64,000 bases of DNA from Paraburkholderia sp. LEh10 (lineage in GTDB: Bacteria > Pseudomonadota > Gammaproteobacteria > Burkholderiales > Burkholderiaceae), in assembly GCF_017814945.1 (NCBI RefSeq), contig NZ_JAGIPX010000003.1:124001-188000 (forward strand). Reading direction: 5' to 3'. Within the stretch, counting starts at the first letter, position 1. Each line of letters starts with the position of its first letter. Both the position numbers and the translations under genes were made by a program. A model generated the notes under the pieces. It made no database searches, was not told the origin of the DNA, and worked only from the letters and a program-made list of their open reading frames with translations. Of this stretch, positions 53,878-63,113 are shown piece by piece.

Positions 53878-55491
53878 ATGTCTAGCATCGGACACGATGT
53901 AGTCGCGGGGCACGAGCATGTGCACGGCGATCACGCCCACGAGACGCCGCATGGCTGGCGTCGCTGGCTGTTCGCCACGAACCACAAGGACATCGGTACG
54001 CTGTACCTGCTGTTCTCGTTCATCATGTTCCTGTCGGGGGGCGTGATGGCGCTGGGCATTCGCGCCGAGTTGTTCGAGCCGGGTCTGCAGATCATGCGTC
54101 CCGAGTTCTTCAACCAGCTGACCACCATGCACGGCCTGATCATGGTGTTCGGCGCGATCATGCCGGCATTCGTCGGCTTCGCGAACTGGATGATTCCGCT
54201 GCAGATCGGCGCATCGGACATGGCCTTTGCGCGGATGAACAACTTCAGCTTCTGGCTGCTGCCCGTCGCTGCCGTGCTGCTGGTCGGTTCGTTCTTCACG
54301 CCGGGCGGCGCGACGGCCGCCGGCTGGACGCTGTACGCGCCGCTGTCCACGCAGATGGGCCCGGGCATGGACTTCGCGATCTTCGCGGTGCACATCATGG
54401 GCGCGTCGTCGATCATGGGCAGCATCAACATCATCGTGACGATCCTGAACCTGCGCGCACCCGGCATGACGCTGATGAAGATGCCGATGTTCGTGTGGAC
54501 GTGGCTGATCACCGCGTATCTGCTGATCGCCGTGATGCCGGTGCTGGCAGGCGCGATCACGATGGTGCTGTTCGACCGCCACTTCGGCACGTCGTTCTTC
54601 AATGCGGCAGGCGGCGGCGACCCGGTGATGTATCAGCACATCTTCTGGTTCTTCGGCCACCCCGAGGTGTACATCATGATCTTGCCGGCGTTCGGGATCG
54701 TCTCGCAGGTGATCCCGGCGTTCGCGCGAAAGCCTCTGTTCGGCTATAGCTCGATGGTGTACGCAACGGCGTCGATCGCGATCCTGTCGTTCATGGTCTG
54801 GGCGCACCACATGTTTGCGACGGGCATGCCGGTGACGGGCCAGCTGTTCTTCATGTACGCGACGATGCTGATCGCCGTGCCGACGGGCGTGAAGGTGTTC
54901 AATTGGGTCGCGACGATGTGGCGCGGTTCGCTGTCGTTCGAAACCCCGATGCTGTTTGCCATCGGCTTCCTGTTCGTGTTCACGATGGGCGGCTTCACGG
55001 GCCTGATGCTGTCGATGGCGCCCCTCGACATCCAGTATCACGGCACGTACTTCGTGGTCGCGCACTTCCATTACGTGCTCGTGGCGGGCTCGCTGTTCGC
55101 GCTGTTCGCGGGCTGGTACTACTGGGCGCCGAAATGGACGGGCTGGATGTACAACGAGACGCGCGGCCAGATCCACTTCTGGGCGTCGATGATCTTCTTC
55201 AATCTGACGTTTTTCCCGATGCACTTCGTCGGCCTCGCCGGCATGCCGCGTCGCTATGCCGACTACCCGGCACAGTTCACCGACTGGAACCAGGTCGCGA
55301 CGATCGGCGCATTCGGCTTCGGCCTTGCGCAGGTGTACTTCCTGTTCGCGGTTGTGCTGCCCGCCTACCGTGGCGGCGGCGAACTCGAGAAGGCGTCGGA
55401 CAAGCCGTGGGATGGCGCAACGGGCCTCGAATGGACCGTGCCGAGCCCGGCTCCGTTCCACACGTTCGAGAACCCGCCGACGGTCGAGTAA
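53878..55491 (+). CDS. ctaD: Cytochrome c oxidase subunit I
   Basis: A 537-residue, 12-helix catalytic subunit of the aa3 oxidase. Heme and CuB ligands are visible: low-spin heme His in LTTMHGLIMVFG, CuB His with the cross-linked Tyr in FFGHPEVYIMILPAFG, the His pair in VWAHHMFATGMP, and heme a3 His in FVVAHFHYVLVAGS. The proton-pathway segments are complete enough to suggest a proton-pumping enzyme. The His-rich N-terminus (VAGHEHVHGDHAHETPHGW) may bind metal. ATG 53878 follows TAGGAGATT. Confidence 0.95.
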   Translation: MSSIGHDVVAGHEHVHGDHAHETPHGWRRWLFATNHKDIGTLYLLFSFIMFLSGGVMALGIRAELFEPGLQIMRPEFFNQLTTMHGLIMVFGAIMPAFVGFANWMIPLQIGASDMAFARMNNFSFWLLPVAAVLLVGSFFTPGGATAAGWTLYAPLSTQMGPGMDFAIFAVHIMGASSIMGSINIIVTILNLRAPGMTLMKMPMFVWTWLITAYLLIAVMPVLAGAITMVLFDRHFGTSFFNAAGGGDPVMYQHIFWFFGHPEVYIMILPAFGIVSQVIPAFARKPLFGYSSMVYATASIAILSFMVWAHHMFATGMPVTGQLFFMYATMLIAVPTGVKVFNWVATMWRGSLSFETPMLFAIGFLFVFTMGGFTGLMLSMAPLDIQYHGTYFVVAHFHYVLVAGSLFALFAGWYYWAPKWTGWMYNETRGQIHFWASMIFFNLTFFPMHFVGLAGMPRRYADYPAQFTDWNQVATIGAFGFGLAQVYFLFAVVLPAYRGGGELEKASDKPWDGATGLEWTVPSPAPFHTFENPPTVE

Positions 55492-55509
55492 TCCGTTTTT
55501 TTCGAAGCT

Positions 55510-55538
55510 CTGCTCCGGCGCACGCAGCGCCGGAGCAG
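55510..55538 (+). terminator. Strong hairpin between ctaD and the small assembly gene
   Basis: 12-bp perfect arms CTGCTCCGGCGC / GCGCCGGAGCAG around an ACGCA loop, 18 bp after the ctaD stop codon. No T-run follows, so it may stabilise the ctaD mRNA 3' end or attenuate rather than terminate transcription. Confidence 0.6.
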
Positions 55539-55590
55539 ACAGGCTGGACCGAAGCGCCTTGCAGCAACACAGCACCAAGAAAAGTTCAGC

Positions 55591-55725
55591 ATGACCCGGA
55601 ATCCACAAAAAAGACGAACGCCTGAAGCCATTCGCGCAGGGAATCTGCGACTCGGTCTGATACTTATTGCCGTCGTCGCCGTCTTTTTTCTGGGTGCCGT
55701 CGTCAAACAGGTCTGGTTTCCATGA
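55591..55725 (+). CDS. Cytochrome oxidase small assembly protein
   Basis: A 44-residue single-helix protein: basic N-terminus MTRNPQKRRTPEAIRAGNLR, then a hydrophobic segment LGLILIAVVAVFFLGAVVKQ ending VWFP. Placed between ctaD and cox11, where a tiny membrane protein of this pattern is common in Burkholderiales. Its length keeps it out of many gene calls. It probably helps metallation or stability of subunit I, by analogy only. Confidence 0.8.
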   Translation: MTRNPQKRRTPEAIRAGNLRLGLILIAVVAVFFLGAVVKQVWFP

Positions 55726-55777
55726 TCTGCCGTGACGAGTCGAAGTCCCGTTGCACGTAATCTGTTGAGGAAGCTCG

Positions 55778-56392
55778 ATGTCGACGCAACCGCCCACCGG
55801 GGCCGACCGTTCTTTTAACCGCTCGATGCTGTTCAAGCTCGTCGCCGTCGCGTTTCTGATGTTCGGCTTCGGGTTTGCGCTGGTGCCGATGTATCGCGCG
55901 ATCTGCGAGGTCACGGGCATCAACAACCTCGTGCAGCGCGACGCGACGGCGCGCGAGGCGAAGAACACGCAGGTCGACATGAGCCGCACGATTTCGATCG
56001 AGTTCGACGCGAATGCGCGCGGGCCGCTAGGTTTCAAGCCGGAGCAGCACAGCATGGACGTGCATCCGGGCGAAGTGACGACGGTGATGTACGAGGTGAG
56101 CAACGAGCAGGCGCGCTCGATCCAGGCTCAGGCCATTCCGAGCTATGCGCCAAAGCAGGCGACCGAGTATTTCAAGAAGATCGAGTGTTTCTGCTTTACG
56201 CAGCAGACCCTGAAGGCGAACGAGACGAAGCGGATGCCAGTGGTGTTCGTTGTCGATCCGAAATTGCCGAAGGACGTGAAGACGATCACGCTGTCATACA
56301 CGTTCTTCGAACTGAATACGCCCGCGTCCACGACGCGCGGCACGGAAGGTCAGGCGGCGGACAGCGCGGCGAAACCAGCCAGGGCTGGGTAA
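55778..56392 (+). CDS. ctaG: Cytochrome c oxidase assembly protein Cox11
   Basis: A 204-residue protein with one membrane helix (LFKLVAVAFLMFGFGFALVP) and a periplasmic immunoglobulin-like domain carrying the copper-binding CFCF motif (KKIECFCFTQQTLKANE). It delivers copper to the CuB site of subunit I. ATG 55778, close to AGGAAGCTC. Tail is Ala-rich. Next gene is a DUF2970 membrane protein. Confidence 0.92.
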   Translation: MSTQPPTGADRSFNRSMLFKLVAVAFLMFGFGFALVPMYRAICEVTGINNLVQRDATAREAKNTQVDMSRTISIEFDANARGPLGFKPEQHSMDVHPGEVTTVMYEVSNEQARSIQAQAIPSYAPKQATEYFKKIECFCFTQQTLKANETKRMPVVFVVDPKLPKDVKTITLSYTFFELNTPASTTRGTEGQAADSAAKPARAG

Positions 56393-56447
56393 GCCGGACG
56401 AGCGGCCTGACGCGTGGCAACGACGCTTGCCCAAAGAAGGCGAGGAT

Positions 56448-56657
56448 ATGAGCGATAGCGGTCGCGACGGCAGAAAGAGCAGTTTTGGGCAGTCGATGAA
56501 GGCGGTGATGTGGTCGTTTCTCGGTGTGCGCAAACGTCGCGATCTGGAAGCGGATGCCACGCAGCTGAACCCGCTGCACGTAATCGCCGCAGCGCTGATC
56601 GGCGCGGCGATCTTCATTGGGGTGTTGATCCTGATCGTGCGCGCCGTGGTCGGCTAG
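56448..56657 (+). CDS. DUF2970 small membrane protein
   Basis: A 69-residue protein: cytoplasmic Ser/Arg-rich start (MSDSGRDGRKSSFGQSMKAV), then MWSFLGVRKRRDLEADATQL, and one C-terminal membrane helix (VIAAALIGAAIFIGVLILIV). DUF2970 members sit in beta-proteobacterial cox operons between cox11 and coxC. Role unknown. ATG 56448 is used; an upstream ATG at 56427 adds seven residues. Confidence 0.8.
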   Translation: MSDSGRDGRKSSFGQSMKAVMWSFLGVRKRRDLEADATQLNPLHVIAAALIGAAIFIGVLILIVRAVVG

Positions 56658-56813
56658 GCGGGCGGGAGGCAAGGGCGGCCGTATCGCGCCCGATGGAATG
56701 GAGCAGGGCGGCGCAACGCAGCGCGCCGTTGGAGAGAGAGCCGGAAAGCAGCGCAGTCGGCTGTGGATTCAACCGGACAAGCGGAACAACTGGACTGAAG
56801 TGGAGAATCAACA

Positions 56814-57671
56814 ATGAGCGGTCAAAACGAGAGCCCATACTATTTCATACCGCATCCGTCGCGGCACCCGATCAGCGCTGCAGCCGGCCTGCTGGTCCTG
56901 CTTGCATCGTTTGCGGCGTGGGTGAACGGCGAGCCCTGGGCGCCCATTACGGCGTTGATCGGCCTGCTGTGGCTGCTCTTCGTGCTGTACCACTGGTTCG
57001 GCGATGCAATCGCGGAGTCGGAAGGCGGCATGTACGGCAAGCGCGTGGATGCGTCGTATCGCTGGAGCATGAGCTGGTTCATCTTTTCGGAAGTCATGTT
57101 CTTCGGCGCATTCTTCGGTGCGCTGTTCTACGCGCGCCAGATCGCGATGCATCAGCTGGGCAGCCTCGACTACAAGCTGATCTGGCCGGACTTCACGGCC
57201 GTCTGGCCGAACATCGGGCCGGCAGACCTCGTCTCGCACTTCAAGTCGATGACGCCGTGGCCCGTTCCGACCATCAACACGGCGCTGCTGCTGTCGTCGG
57301 GCGCGACGCTGACGGTGTCGCACCACGCGCTGCGTGAAGATCACCGCAAGAAGGCAATCGCCTGGCTCGCCGCGACGCTGGTGCTCGGCATCACGTTCCT
57401 GTTCCTGCAAGGCTTCGAGTACTTCCACGCGTACAACGAGCTGAACCTGACGCTCGCATCGGGCGTGTACGGCTCGACGTTCTTCCTGCTGACGGGTTTC
57501 CACGGTTTCCACGTGTTCCTCGGCGGCACGATGCTCGCAGTCGTGATGGTGCGGATGATCCGAGGACACTTCACGGCCGACCATCACTTCGCGTTCGAAG
57601 GCGCGGCGTGGTACTGGCACTTTGTCGACGTCGTGTGGCTGGGTCTGTACGTCGTCGTGTACTGGTTGTAA
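56814..57671 (+). CDS. ctaE: Cytochrome c oxidase subunit III
   Basis: A 285-residue, seven-helix subunit. WFIFSEVMFFGAFFGALFYA, FLFLQGFEYFHAYNELNLTL, FLLTGFHGFHVFLGGTMLA and the end WHFVDVVWLGLYVVVYWL are family signatures. It stabilises subunit I and lipid access for oxygen. ATG 56814. The interval from the DUF2970 gene is 156 bp with no gene in it. Confidence 0.94.
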   Translation: MSGQNESPYYFIPHPSRHPISAAAGLLVLLASFAAWVNGEPWAPITALIGLLWLLFVLYHWFGDAIAESEGGMYGKRVDASYRWSMSWFIFSEVMFFGAFFGALFYARQIAMHQLGSLDYKLIWPDFTAVWPNIGPADLVSHFKSMTPWPVPTINTALLLSSGATLTVSHHALREDHRKKAIAWLAATLVLGITFLFLQGFEYFHAYNELNLTLASGVYGSTFFLLTGFHGFHVFLGGTMLAVVMVRMIRGHFTADHHFAFEGAAWYWHFVDVVWLGLYVVVYWL

Positions 57672-58030
57672 GCGCCGGTTGCGAGCGGCGAGAGCCTGCG
57701 CGCCGTGCGTCATATCGACGCGGCAAGGCGCCGCGGGCGCCCGGCGCCTGACGCGGTCCAGACGTCAGGCGTACGGTAGCGGGAGCAGTATCGGACAAGA
57801 CTCAGGCGCCGCCGCCCTCGACCACGTCAGGGCGGCGTTTTGCTTGGACGGCGAACAATTTTTCGGAATTTCGCCGATCGCGTAACGGTGTGTTCCCTGA
57901 TCGGCGCGAAATTAAGTGGCATACTTCGCCGTCAAACGAAGACGGCGCATGATGGAACTGCGGCTGCGACGCAGCGCTCTGCCGCAAAACGCGTTCGGAT
58001 CGAACGCGCGCCGTCGGCGGCGAGGACGCG
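57672..58030. other. 359-bp region after ctaE
   Basis: Contains the terminator at 57810-57841 and otherwise GC-rich sequence with no coding sequence I can support. A DUF2909 gene on the minus strand converges from the right. Confidence 0.6.
57810..57841 (+). terminator. Rho-independent terminator of the cox operon
   Basis: Stem CGCCGCCCT / AGGGCGGCG with a 10-base loop and a TTTT tail, 138 bp beyond the ctaE stop codon. Confidence 0.85.
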
Positions 58031-58240
58031 TCAGCGTCCGTACGGAATGCCGGTCGATTGAATCCAGCCCATCCAATGCGCGAACAGGATGAACAGGAAT
58101 AGCGAAATCGACAGGCCGACACGCGTCGCCAGCGACCAGACCATACGCTTCGTCCTGCCCCGGTCGTGCATCATGAAATACAGCGCGGACACCATGCTGG
58201 CGATGATCAGAGCGAAAGCGATGGGAACGAGAATGTGCAT
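58031..58240 (-). CDS. DUF2909 twin-transmembrane protein
   Basis: A 69-residue protein with two membrane helices (VPIAFALIIASMVSALYFMM; LSISLFLFILFAHWMGWIQS) linked by a basic loop, MHDRGRTKRMVWSLATRVG. Such twin-TM proteins are regularly found in beta-proteobacterial cox clusters; function unknown. Divergent from SURF1, 87 bp away. Confidence 0.85.
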   Translation of the reverse strand: MHILVPIAFALIIASMVSALYFMMHDRGRTKRMVWSLATRVGLSISLFLFILFAHWMGWIQSTGIPYGR

Positions 58241-58327
58241 GGAACCAACTGAAATTCAGGAAAGCGAAAGCAACAGCTTCATTATCGCACCGTGCGCAAC
58301 GGTTCGTACGTCCGCCGAAATTGCCCG

Positions 58328-59089
58328 ATGAAGATCCGTCTGATTCCGACGCTGCTGATCCTTATCGTCGTCGCAGTCACCGTGCGGCTCGGCTTTTGGC
58401 AGCGCGATCGCGCGCATCAGAAGGAAGCGCTGCATGCACATATCACACAGTTCGGGAACGCGCCCGCGCAGACCATCGGCGCCGCGCGGATCGCGTTGAA
58501 GGACATCGAGTTTCATCGCGTGCGTGCTGTCGGACAGTTTATGCCGCAGCAAGTGGTGTACCTCGATAATCGCCCTTATAACGATCAGCCGGGCTTTTAT
58601 GTGGTGATGCCCTTTAAACTGCGCGACGGCGGCTATGTGCTCGTCAATCGCGGCTGGTTGCCGCGCAACATGAACGAGCGCACGGCGATCGAGCCGTACG
58701 ACACACCGAAGGGTGAGATCGAAGTCGAAGGCATCGCGCGCGCCGACGCAAGCCGCGCGTACGAACTCGGGAAGGGCGGCTCGGCCGCGCATCAGACGAT
58801 TCGTCAGAATCTCGATGTCGCGTCGTATGCCACGGAAACCGGGCTGCCGCTGCAGCCATTCGTGATCCAGCAGATCAGCGACGACGGCGACAAGCTCGTG
58901 CGCGACTGGCCCGCGCCGACGACGGGTGTCGAGCGCAACTACGGCTATATGTTCCAGTGGTGGGGCATGGCCGTCGCCGCGATCGTGTTCGGCCTGTACG
59001 CGGCGAGGCGCAGCGCGAAGAACGCGAAGCTGACTCAAGGCAAGGGGCGCGAAGGCGGTCCGGGCAACGGACAGGCGCCGCATGCGTAA
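58328..59089 (+). CDS. SURF1 family cytochrome oxidase biogenesis protein
   Basis: A 253-residue protein with membrane helices at both ends (LIPTLLILIVVAVTVRLGFW; YMFQWWGMAVAAIVFGLYAA). The family signature GFWQRDRAHQKEAL and VYLDNRPYNDQPGFYVVMPF, VLVNRGWLPRN are complete. SURF1 binds heme A for insertion into subunit I. Start ATG 58328. A basic Gly-rich tail is extra. Confidence 0.93.
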   Translation: MKIRLIPTLLILIVVAVTVRLGFWQRDRAHQKEALHAHITQFGNAPAQTIGAARIALKDIEFHRVRAVGQFMPQQVVYLDNRPYNDQPGFYVVMPFKLRDGGYVLVNRGWLPRNMNERTAIEPYDTPKGEIEVEGIARADASRAYELGKGGSAAHQTIRQNLDVASYATETGLPLQPFVIQQISDDGDKLVRDWPAPTTGVERNYGYMFQWWGMAVAAIVFGLYAARRSAKNAKLTQGKGREGGPGNGQAPHA

Positions 59090-59158
59090 CGCTTCTTGTG
59101 ATTTGAACAGCATGAACCGGGACCGTCATCCGGCGCCATCATTGAAAGAGGATCAGTA

Positions 59159-59830
59159 GTGTCGATGCAGAATCCCCGTTCGCAGCGAACGGAACAAAGG
59201 CGCGCGCAACGCGAGCCGGGCGCGGTGCCGGGTCAGCCGAACGGCAAGGGCTCGTGGCAGCGCGGCCGCTGGATGGTGCTGCTGATTGCGCTGGTCTGCG
59301 CGGCCCCCGTGATCGCGTCGTACTTTACGTATTACGTGATCAAGCCGAAGGGCGGCACGACGAGCTACGGCACGCTGATCGACCCGCAGCGGCCGATTCC
59401 CGACTCGTTCGTCGTGACGGGCGAAGACGGCAAGCCGATGAAGCTCGCGTCGCTGCGCGGCCGCTGGCTGATGATCTCCGTCGACAGCAGCGCGTGCGAC
59501 AAGGCGTGCGTGACGAAGCTCTATTTCATGCGCCAGGTGCGGGCGACCCAGGCGGGCGAACGCGAGCGCATCGTCAATGTGTTTCTGCGCACGGACGCGG
59601 GCAAAGTGCCCGACGTCGTCGATAGCGCGTACAAGGACACCGAAATGCTGATCGCTGATCCGAAGGACGTGGCCGCATGGCTGCCCGCCGCAGACGGCAC
59701 GCAGATCGCCGATCACATTTACATGGTCGACCCGAACGGCAACCTGATGATGCGTTTTCCGAAGGACCCAGACCCGAGCAAGATCAAGGGTGATGTCACA
59801 AAACTGCTGAAATATTCGAGTATCGGCTAA
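59159..59830 (+). CDS. Sco-like thioredoxin-fold membrane protein of the cox cluster
   Basis: A 223-residue protein: about 36 basic cytoplasmic residues, one membrane helix (MVLLIALVCAAPVIASYFTY), then a thioredoxin-like domain. C113-x3-C117 (DSSACDKACVTKLYFMRQVR) and ADHIYMVDPNGNLMMRFPKD match the CxxxC and late His of Sco copper chaperones, but without the two flanking prolines. It may serve thiol reduction or copper delivery to CuA beside the true Sco at 61904. GTG 59159 preferred by ribosome-binding distance (GAGG, 7 bases); ATG 59165 is possible. Confidence 0.75.
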   Translation: MSMQNPRSQRTEQRRAQREPGAVPGQPNGKGSWQRGRWMVLLIALVCAAPVIASYFTYYVIKPKGGTTSYGTLIDPQRPIPDSFVVTGEDGKPMKLASLRGRWLMISVDSSACDKACVTKLYFMRQVRATQAGERERIVNVFLRTDAGKVPDVVDSAYKDTEMLIADPKDVAAWLPAADGTQIADHIYMVDPNGNLMMRFPKDPDPSKIKGDVTKLLKYSSIG

Positions 59831-59878
59831 AGTGCGCTGGCGGGCGAAAAGGCGCTTAGAGGCGAGAAGGGAAGATAG

Positions 59879-60988
59879 ATGTTCGTATTGCAACTGGGAC
59901 TGATCGGGCTGTGCATTGCGCTGCTGCTGCTGTCGTACGTGTGGGTGAAAGCCGACGACAACAAGTTCCGTAAGCTGGTCTGGGTCACGACGTTCCTGAC
60001 GCTCGATCTGGTCATGTTCGGCGGCTTTACGCGCCTGACCGACTCGGGTCTCGGCTGCCCCGACTGGCCAGGCTGCTACGGCACGTCGTCGCCGTTCATC
60101 GCGCACGCGGCGATCAATGCCGCGCATCAGGCCATGCCGACAGGCCCCGTCAGCATGACGAAAGCGTGGATCGAAATGATTCACCGTTACTTCGCGATGG
60201 CGATTGGCGTGCTGATCATCGCGCAGACGTTGATCGCATGGGTTGCGCGCATCAAGCGCCGTCCGTTGCATGTTTCGCCGTGGTGGCCGACCTCGCTGCT
60301 GCTCTTGATCTGCGTGCAGGGCGCGTTCGGCGCGTGGACCGTGACGATGAAGCTGCAACCGGTAATCGTGACGATTCACCTGCTGCTCGGGCTTGCGTTG
60401 CTCGGCACGCTCGGCTGGCTCGCCGCGCGTCAGACGCCTCTGCCCGCGTACGAACCCGAATCGTCGCGCTGGCGTGCCGCCGCGCTCGCCGGCCTCGCGC
60501 TGCTGATCGTTCAGATCGCGCTCGGCGGCTGGGTCAGCACGAACTATGCGGTGCTCGCCTGCACCGATTTCCCGACCTGCAACGGCCAGTGGATTCCGTC
60601 GATGGATTTCGAACACGGCTTTCACCTGTGGCGTGCGCTCGGCATGACGGGCGACGGCGACGTGATCACGCAGGACGCACTCGTCGCGATCCACTGGACG
60701 CATCGTACGTTTGCGTTCTTCGTGGTCGCGTATCTGTTCTGGTTCGCGCTGAAAATGCGCCGCTTCGAGTCGCTGCGGCGGCCCGCGAACGGCGTGCTGC
60801 TCGTGATCATGATCCAGTTCGTCACGGGCCTGTCGAACATCGTCTTGCAATGGCCGTTGCCCATTGCCGTCGCCCATAACGGCGGAGCCGCGATCCTGCT
60901 GCTCCTGCTCGTTATGCTAAACTTTCGAATCGCTTATAGCCGTCCCGGCCGCGCCGCAGTTCCCGCGCGCGATGCCGCGCCAGCGTGA
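59879..60988 (+). CDS. ctaA: Heme A synthase (COX15 family)
   Basis: A 369-residue, eight-helix protein that oxidises the C8 methyl of heme O to a formyl group. The helical-repeat His ligands are visible: [56 protein letters not shown] and [37 protein letters not shown] is a family block. ATG 59879. It is followed directly by ctaB. Confidence 0.93.
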   Translation: MFVLQLGLIGLCIALLLLSYVWVKADDNKFRKLVWVTTFLTLDLVMFGGFTRLTDSGLGCPDWPGCYGTSSPFIAHAAINAAHQAMPTGPVSMTKAWIEMIHRYFAMAIGVLIIAQTLIAWVARIKRRPLHVSPWWPTSLLLLICVQGAFGAWTVTMKLQPVIVTIHLLLGLALLGTLGWLAARQTPLPAYEPESSRWRAAALAGLALLIVQIALGGWVSTNYAVLACTDFPTCNGQWIPSMDFEHGFHLWRALGMTGDGDVITQDALVAIHWTHRTFAFFVVAYLFWFALKMRRFESLRRPANGVLLVIMIQFVTGLSNIVLQWPLPIAVAHNGGAAILLLLLVMLNFRIAYSRPGRAAVPARDAAPA

Positions 60989-60993
60989 TCCCC

Positions 60994-61899
60994 ATGGACA
61001 GCACAACTCTCCCCCATTCGCCCGGTAGCCGGATTTCTCAATACATCGCGCTGACAAAGCCGCGCGTGACGCAGCTTGCCGTCTTCTGCGCGGTGATCGG
61101 CATGTTCCTGGCAACGCCCGGCATGGTCCCGTGGACCGTGTTGATCGGCGGGGCAGCCGGCATCTGGCTGCTGGCCGGTGCCGCGTTTGCGATCAATTGT
61201 CTCGTCGAGCAGAAAGTCGATGCGAAGATGCGCCGTACCGCATGGCGTCCGTCCGCGCGCGGCGAAATCACCACGAGGCAGATCCTGCTGTTCTCGGCCG
61301 TGCTCGGCGGCCTCGGCATGTGGACGCTTTATACGTTCACCAACGCGCTGACGATGTGGCTGACCATTGCCACGTTCGTCGGCTATGCGATTGTCTACAC
61401 GCTGCTGCTCAAGCCGTATACGCCGCAGAACATCGTAATCGGCGGCGCATCGGGCGCGATGCCGCCGGCGCTCGGCTGGGCCGCCGTGACGGGCGCAGTG
61501 CCCGGCGACGCATGGATTCTCGTGCTGATCATCTTCGTGTGGACGCCTCCGCATTTCTGGGCGCTCGCGCTGTACCGCCGCAAGGACTACGAAAACGCCG
61601 GCCTGCCGATGCTGCCCGTCACGCACGGCGAGGCGTACACGCGTCTGCACATCCTGCTGTACACGGTCATCCTGTTTGCGGTGACGCTGATGCCGTTCAT
61701 TTCGGGCATGAGTGGAATCGTGTATCTGGCGTCGGCGGTTCTGTTGGGCGCCGTGTTCCTCGCGTACGCGTGGAAGATCTATCGGGAATATTCCGACGCT
61801 CTCGCGCGTAAGACCTTCCGTTACTCAATCGTTTATCTGTCGCTGCTGTTTGCGGCGCTGTTGATCGACCACTATGCGCGTCCTTTGATCGGCGCGTAA
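60994..61899 (+). CDS. ctaB: Protoheme IX farnesyltransferase
   Basis: A 301-residue UbiA-family enzyme making heme O from heme B and farnesyl diphosphate. [20 protein letters not shown], the acidic site [40 protein letters not shown] and [20 protein letters not shown] are diagnostic. The start at ATG 60994 (MDSTTLPHS) matches Burkholderia relatives; GTG 60985 overlaps the ctaA stop and could also serve. Confidence 0.95.
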   Translation: MDSTTLPHSPGSRISQYIALTKPRVTQLAVFCAVIGMFLATPGMVPWTVLIGGAAGIWLLAGAAFAINCLVEQKVDAKMRRTAWRPSARGEITTRQILLFSAVLGGLGMWTLYTFTNALTMWLTIATFVGYAIVYTLLLKPYTPQNIVIGGASGAMPPALGWAAVTGAVPGDAWILVLIIFVWTPPHFWALALYRRKDYENAGLPMLPVTHGEAYTRLHILLYTVILFAVTLMPFISGMSGIVYLASAVLLGAVFLAYAWKIYREYSDALARKTFRYSIVYLSLLFAALLIDHYARPLIGA

Positions 61900-61903
61900 C
61901 ACC

Positions 61904-62521
61904 ATGCTCACTACTCGGTTGGCGCGCGCGGCGCGCGTTGCGCTCGTAGCGTGCGCACTTGGCGGCGCGGCGCTTGTGTCGGGATGCGGGAAGGAACAGC
62001 CCGCGTTCACGAATGTCGATATCACCGGCAACAAGCAATTCGGGGCCGACTTTTCGCTGCCCGACGCGAGCGGCAAGGTACGCACGCTCGCCGATTACAA
62101 GGGCAAGGTCGTCGTGCTGTTCTTCGGCTATACGCACTGTCCGGATGTATGTCCGACGACGATGGCTGAATTGTCCCAGGCGCTTCAACAGTTGGGCCCC
62201 GAAGACGCAAAGCGTGTGCAGGTGCTGTTCGTGACCGTCGATCCGGAGCGCGATACGCCCGACCTGATGGCGCAGTACGTGCCGGCGTTCAATCCGACGT
62301 TCGTCGGCCTGCGCCCCGCCAATCAGGAACAGCTGACGAAGGTGACGAAGGACTTTCGCGTGTACTACGCGAAAGTGCCTGGCAAGACGCCCGACGATTA
62401 CACGATGGACCACACGGCTGCGAGCTACGTATTCGATACGGACGGCAAGCTGCGCCTGTTCGCGCGCGACGGGCAGGGCGCGTCGCCGTGGGTTCACGAT
62501 CTCAAGCTGCTGCTGGGCTAG
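61904..62521 (+). CDS. Sco-family copper chaperone lipoprotein
   Basis: A 205-residue protein with a lipobox (ALVSGCGK, Cys28). C79-P-D-V-C83-P in FFGYTHCPDVCPTTMAELSQ and the ligand His in MDHTAASYVFDTDGKLRLF are the Sco1/SenC copper site. It delivers copper to the CuA site of CoxB. Start ATG 61904, 4 bp after ctaB. Last gene of the ctaA-ctaB-sco run. Confidence 0.93.
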   Translation: MLTTRLARAARVALVACALGGAALVSGCGKEQPAFTNVDITGNKQFGADFSLPDASGKVRTLADYKGKVVVLFFGYTHCPDVCPTTMAELSQALQQLGPEDAKRVQVLFVTVDPERDTPDLMAQYVPAFNPTFVGLRPANQEQLTKVTKDFRVYYAKVPGKTPDDYTMDHTAASYVFDTDGKLRLFARDGQGASPWVHDLKLLLG

Positions 62522-62557
62522 GTCGCGCCGGAATAAGCACAACCCGCAATCGACATG

Positions 62558-62586
62558 AAAGGCTGCACGACGACGTGCAGCCTTTT
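62558..62586. terminator. Terminator between the Sco gene and YciI, usable from both sides
   Basis: Arms AAAGGCTGCACG / CGTGCAGCCTTT with a 4-base loop (ACGA), TTTTC downstream on the plus strand and A-run on the other side. The two genes converge here. Confidence 0.88.
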
Positions 62587-62604
62587 CTTATTTCGCGCCA
62601 GCAT

Positions 62605-62895
62605 TTACTCCGGCGCTTTCAGATCGATGCCCGGTGCCATCCGGGTCGCCTTGAACTCCGTCACGTCATAGCGCGCCAACTTCTGCTGCGCGAATGGATC
62701 GCTGGCGAGTATCGCGTCGAGTCTGGATCGTTCGATACGCGACGCGACGATCACGCCGCCGTCGCGGGGCACTTTCGGCCCCGCCATGACAAATACCCCC
62801 GCGTCGAACTGACGCGTCAGGAAGGCGCGGTGTGCTTCCAGCGCGTCGTCGATGCGATCGAGCGAAGCGGTGTAGGTGAGGGAAACGACGTACAT
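62605..62895 (-). CDS. YciI family protein
   Basis: A 96-residue ferredoxin-like protein: MYVVSLTYTASLDRIDDALE, AHRAFLTRQFDAGVFVMAGP and PFAQQKLARYDVTEFKA. The His/Asp pair seen in YciI is partly present (EAHRAF, SDPFAQ). Many members bind small ligands or have dehydrochlorinase-like chemistry; function here unknown. A longer frame to 63342 lacks support. Confidence 0.8.
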   Translation of the reverse strand: MYVVSLTYTASLDRIDDALEAHRAFLTRQFDAGVFVMAGPKVPRDGGVIVASRIERSRLDAILASDPFAQQKLARYDVTEFKATRMAPGIDLKAPE

Positions 62896-63113
62896 AAAAG
62901 CCTCGCAATCGGGAGGAGGGTCGGGGCGGCTCGCGGGTCGCTGACGGCCCGTCATTATCGGCTGACCCGGCACGGTGTGTCCCTTACAACACGCCTCAAG
63001 TCGGCGCGGCGATCTGCCGATAACCAGAAAGGCAATCGTTTGCGTCCGCTGTGCATCTGAAGCCGGCGTCGCCGATATGCCGCGAAGTGACCACACCACA
63101 AGAGACCAACACA

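Noticed and set aside
52081..56103. A 1340-codon open frame on the minus strand across coxB and ctaD
   Set aside because: It is antisense to well-supported oxidase genes, is Arg/His/Asp-rich as expected from GC-rich codon shadows, and has no recognisable domain.
57901..57930. Possible sigma-54 promoter (TGGCATACTTCGCC) after ctaE
   Set aside because: The -12 GC is not at the required 10-base distance from GG and no plus-strand gene follows.
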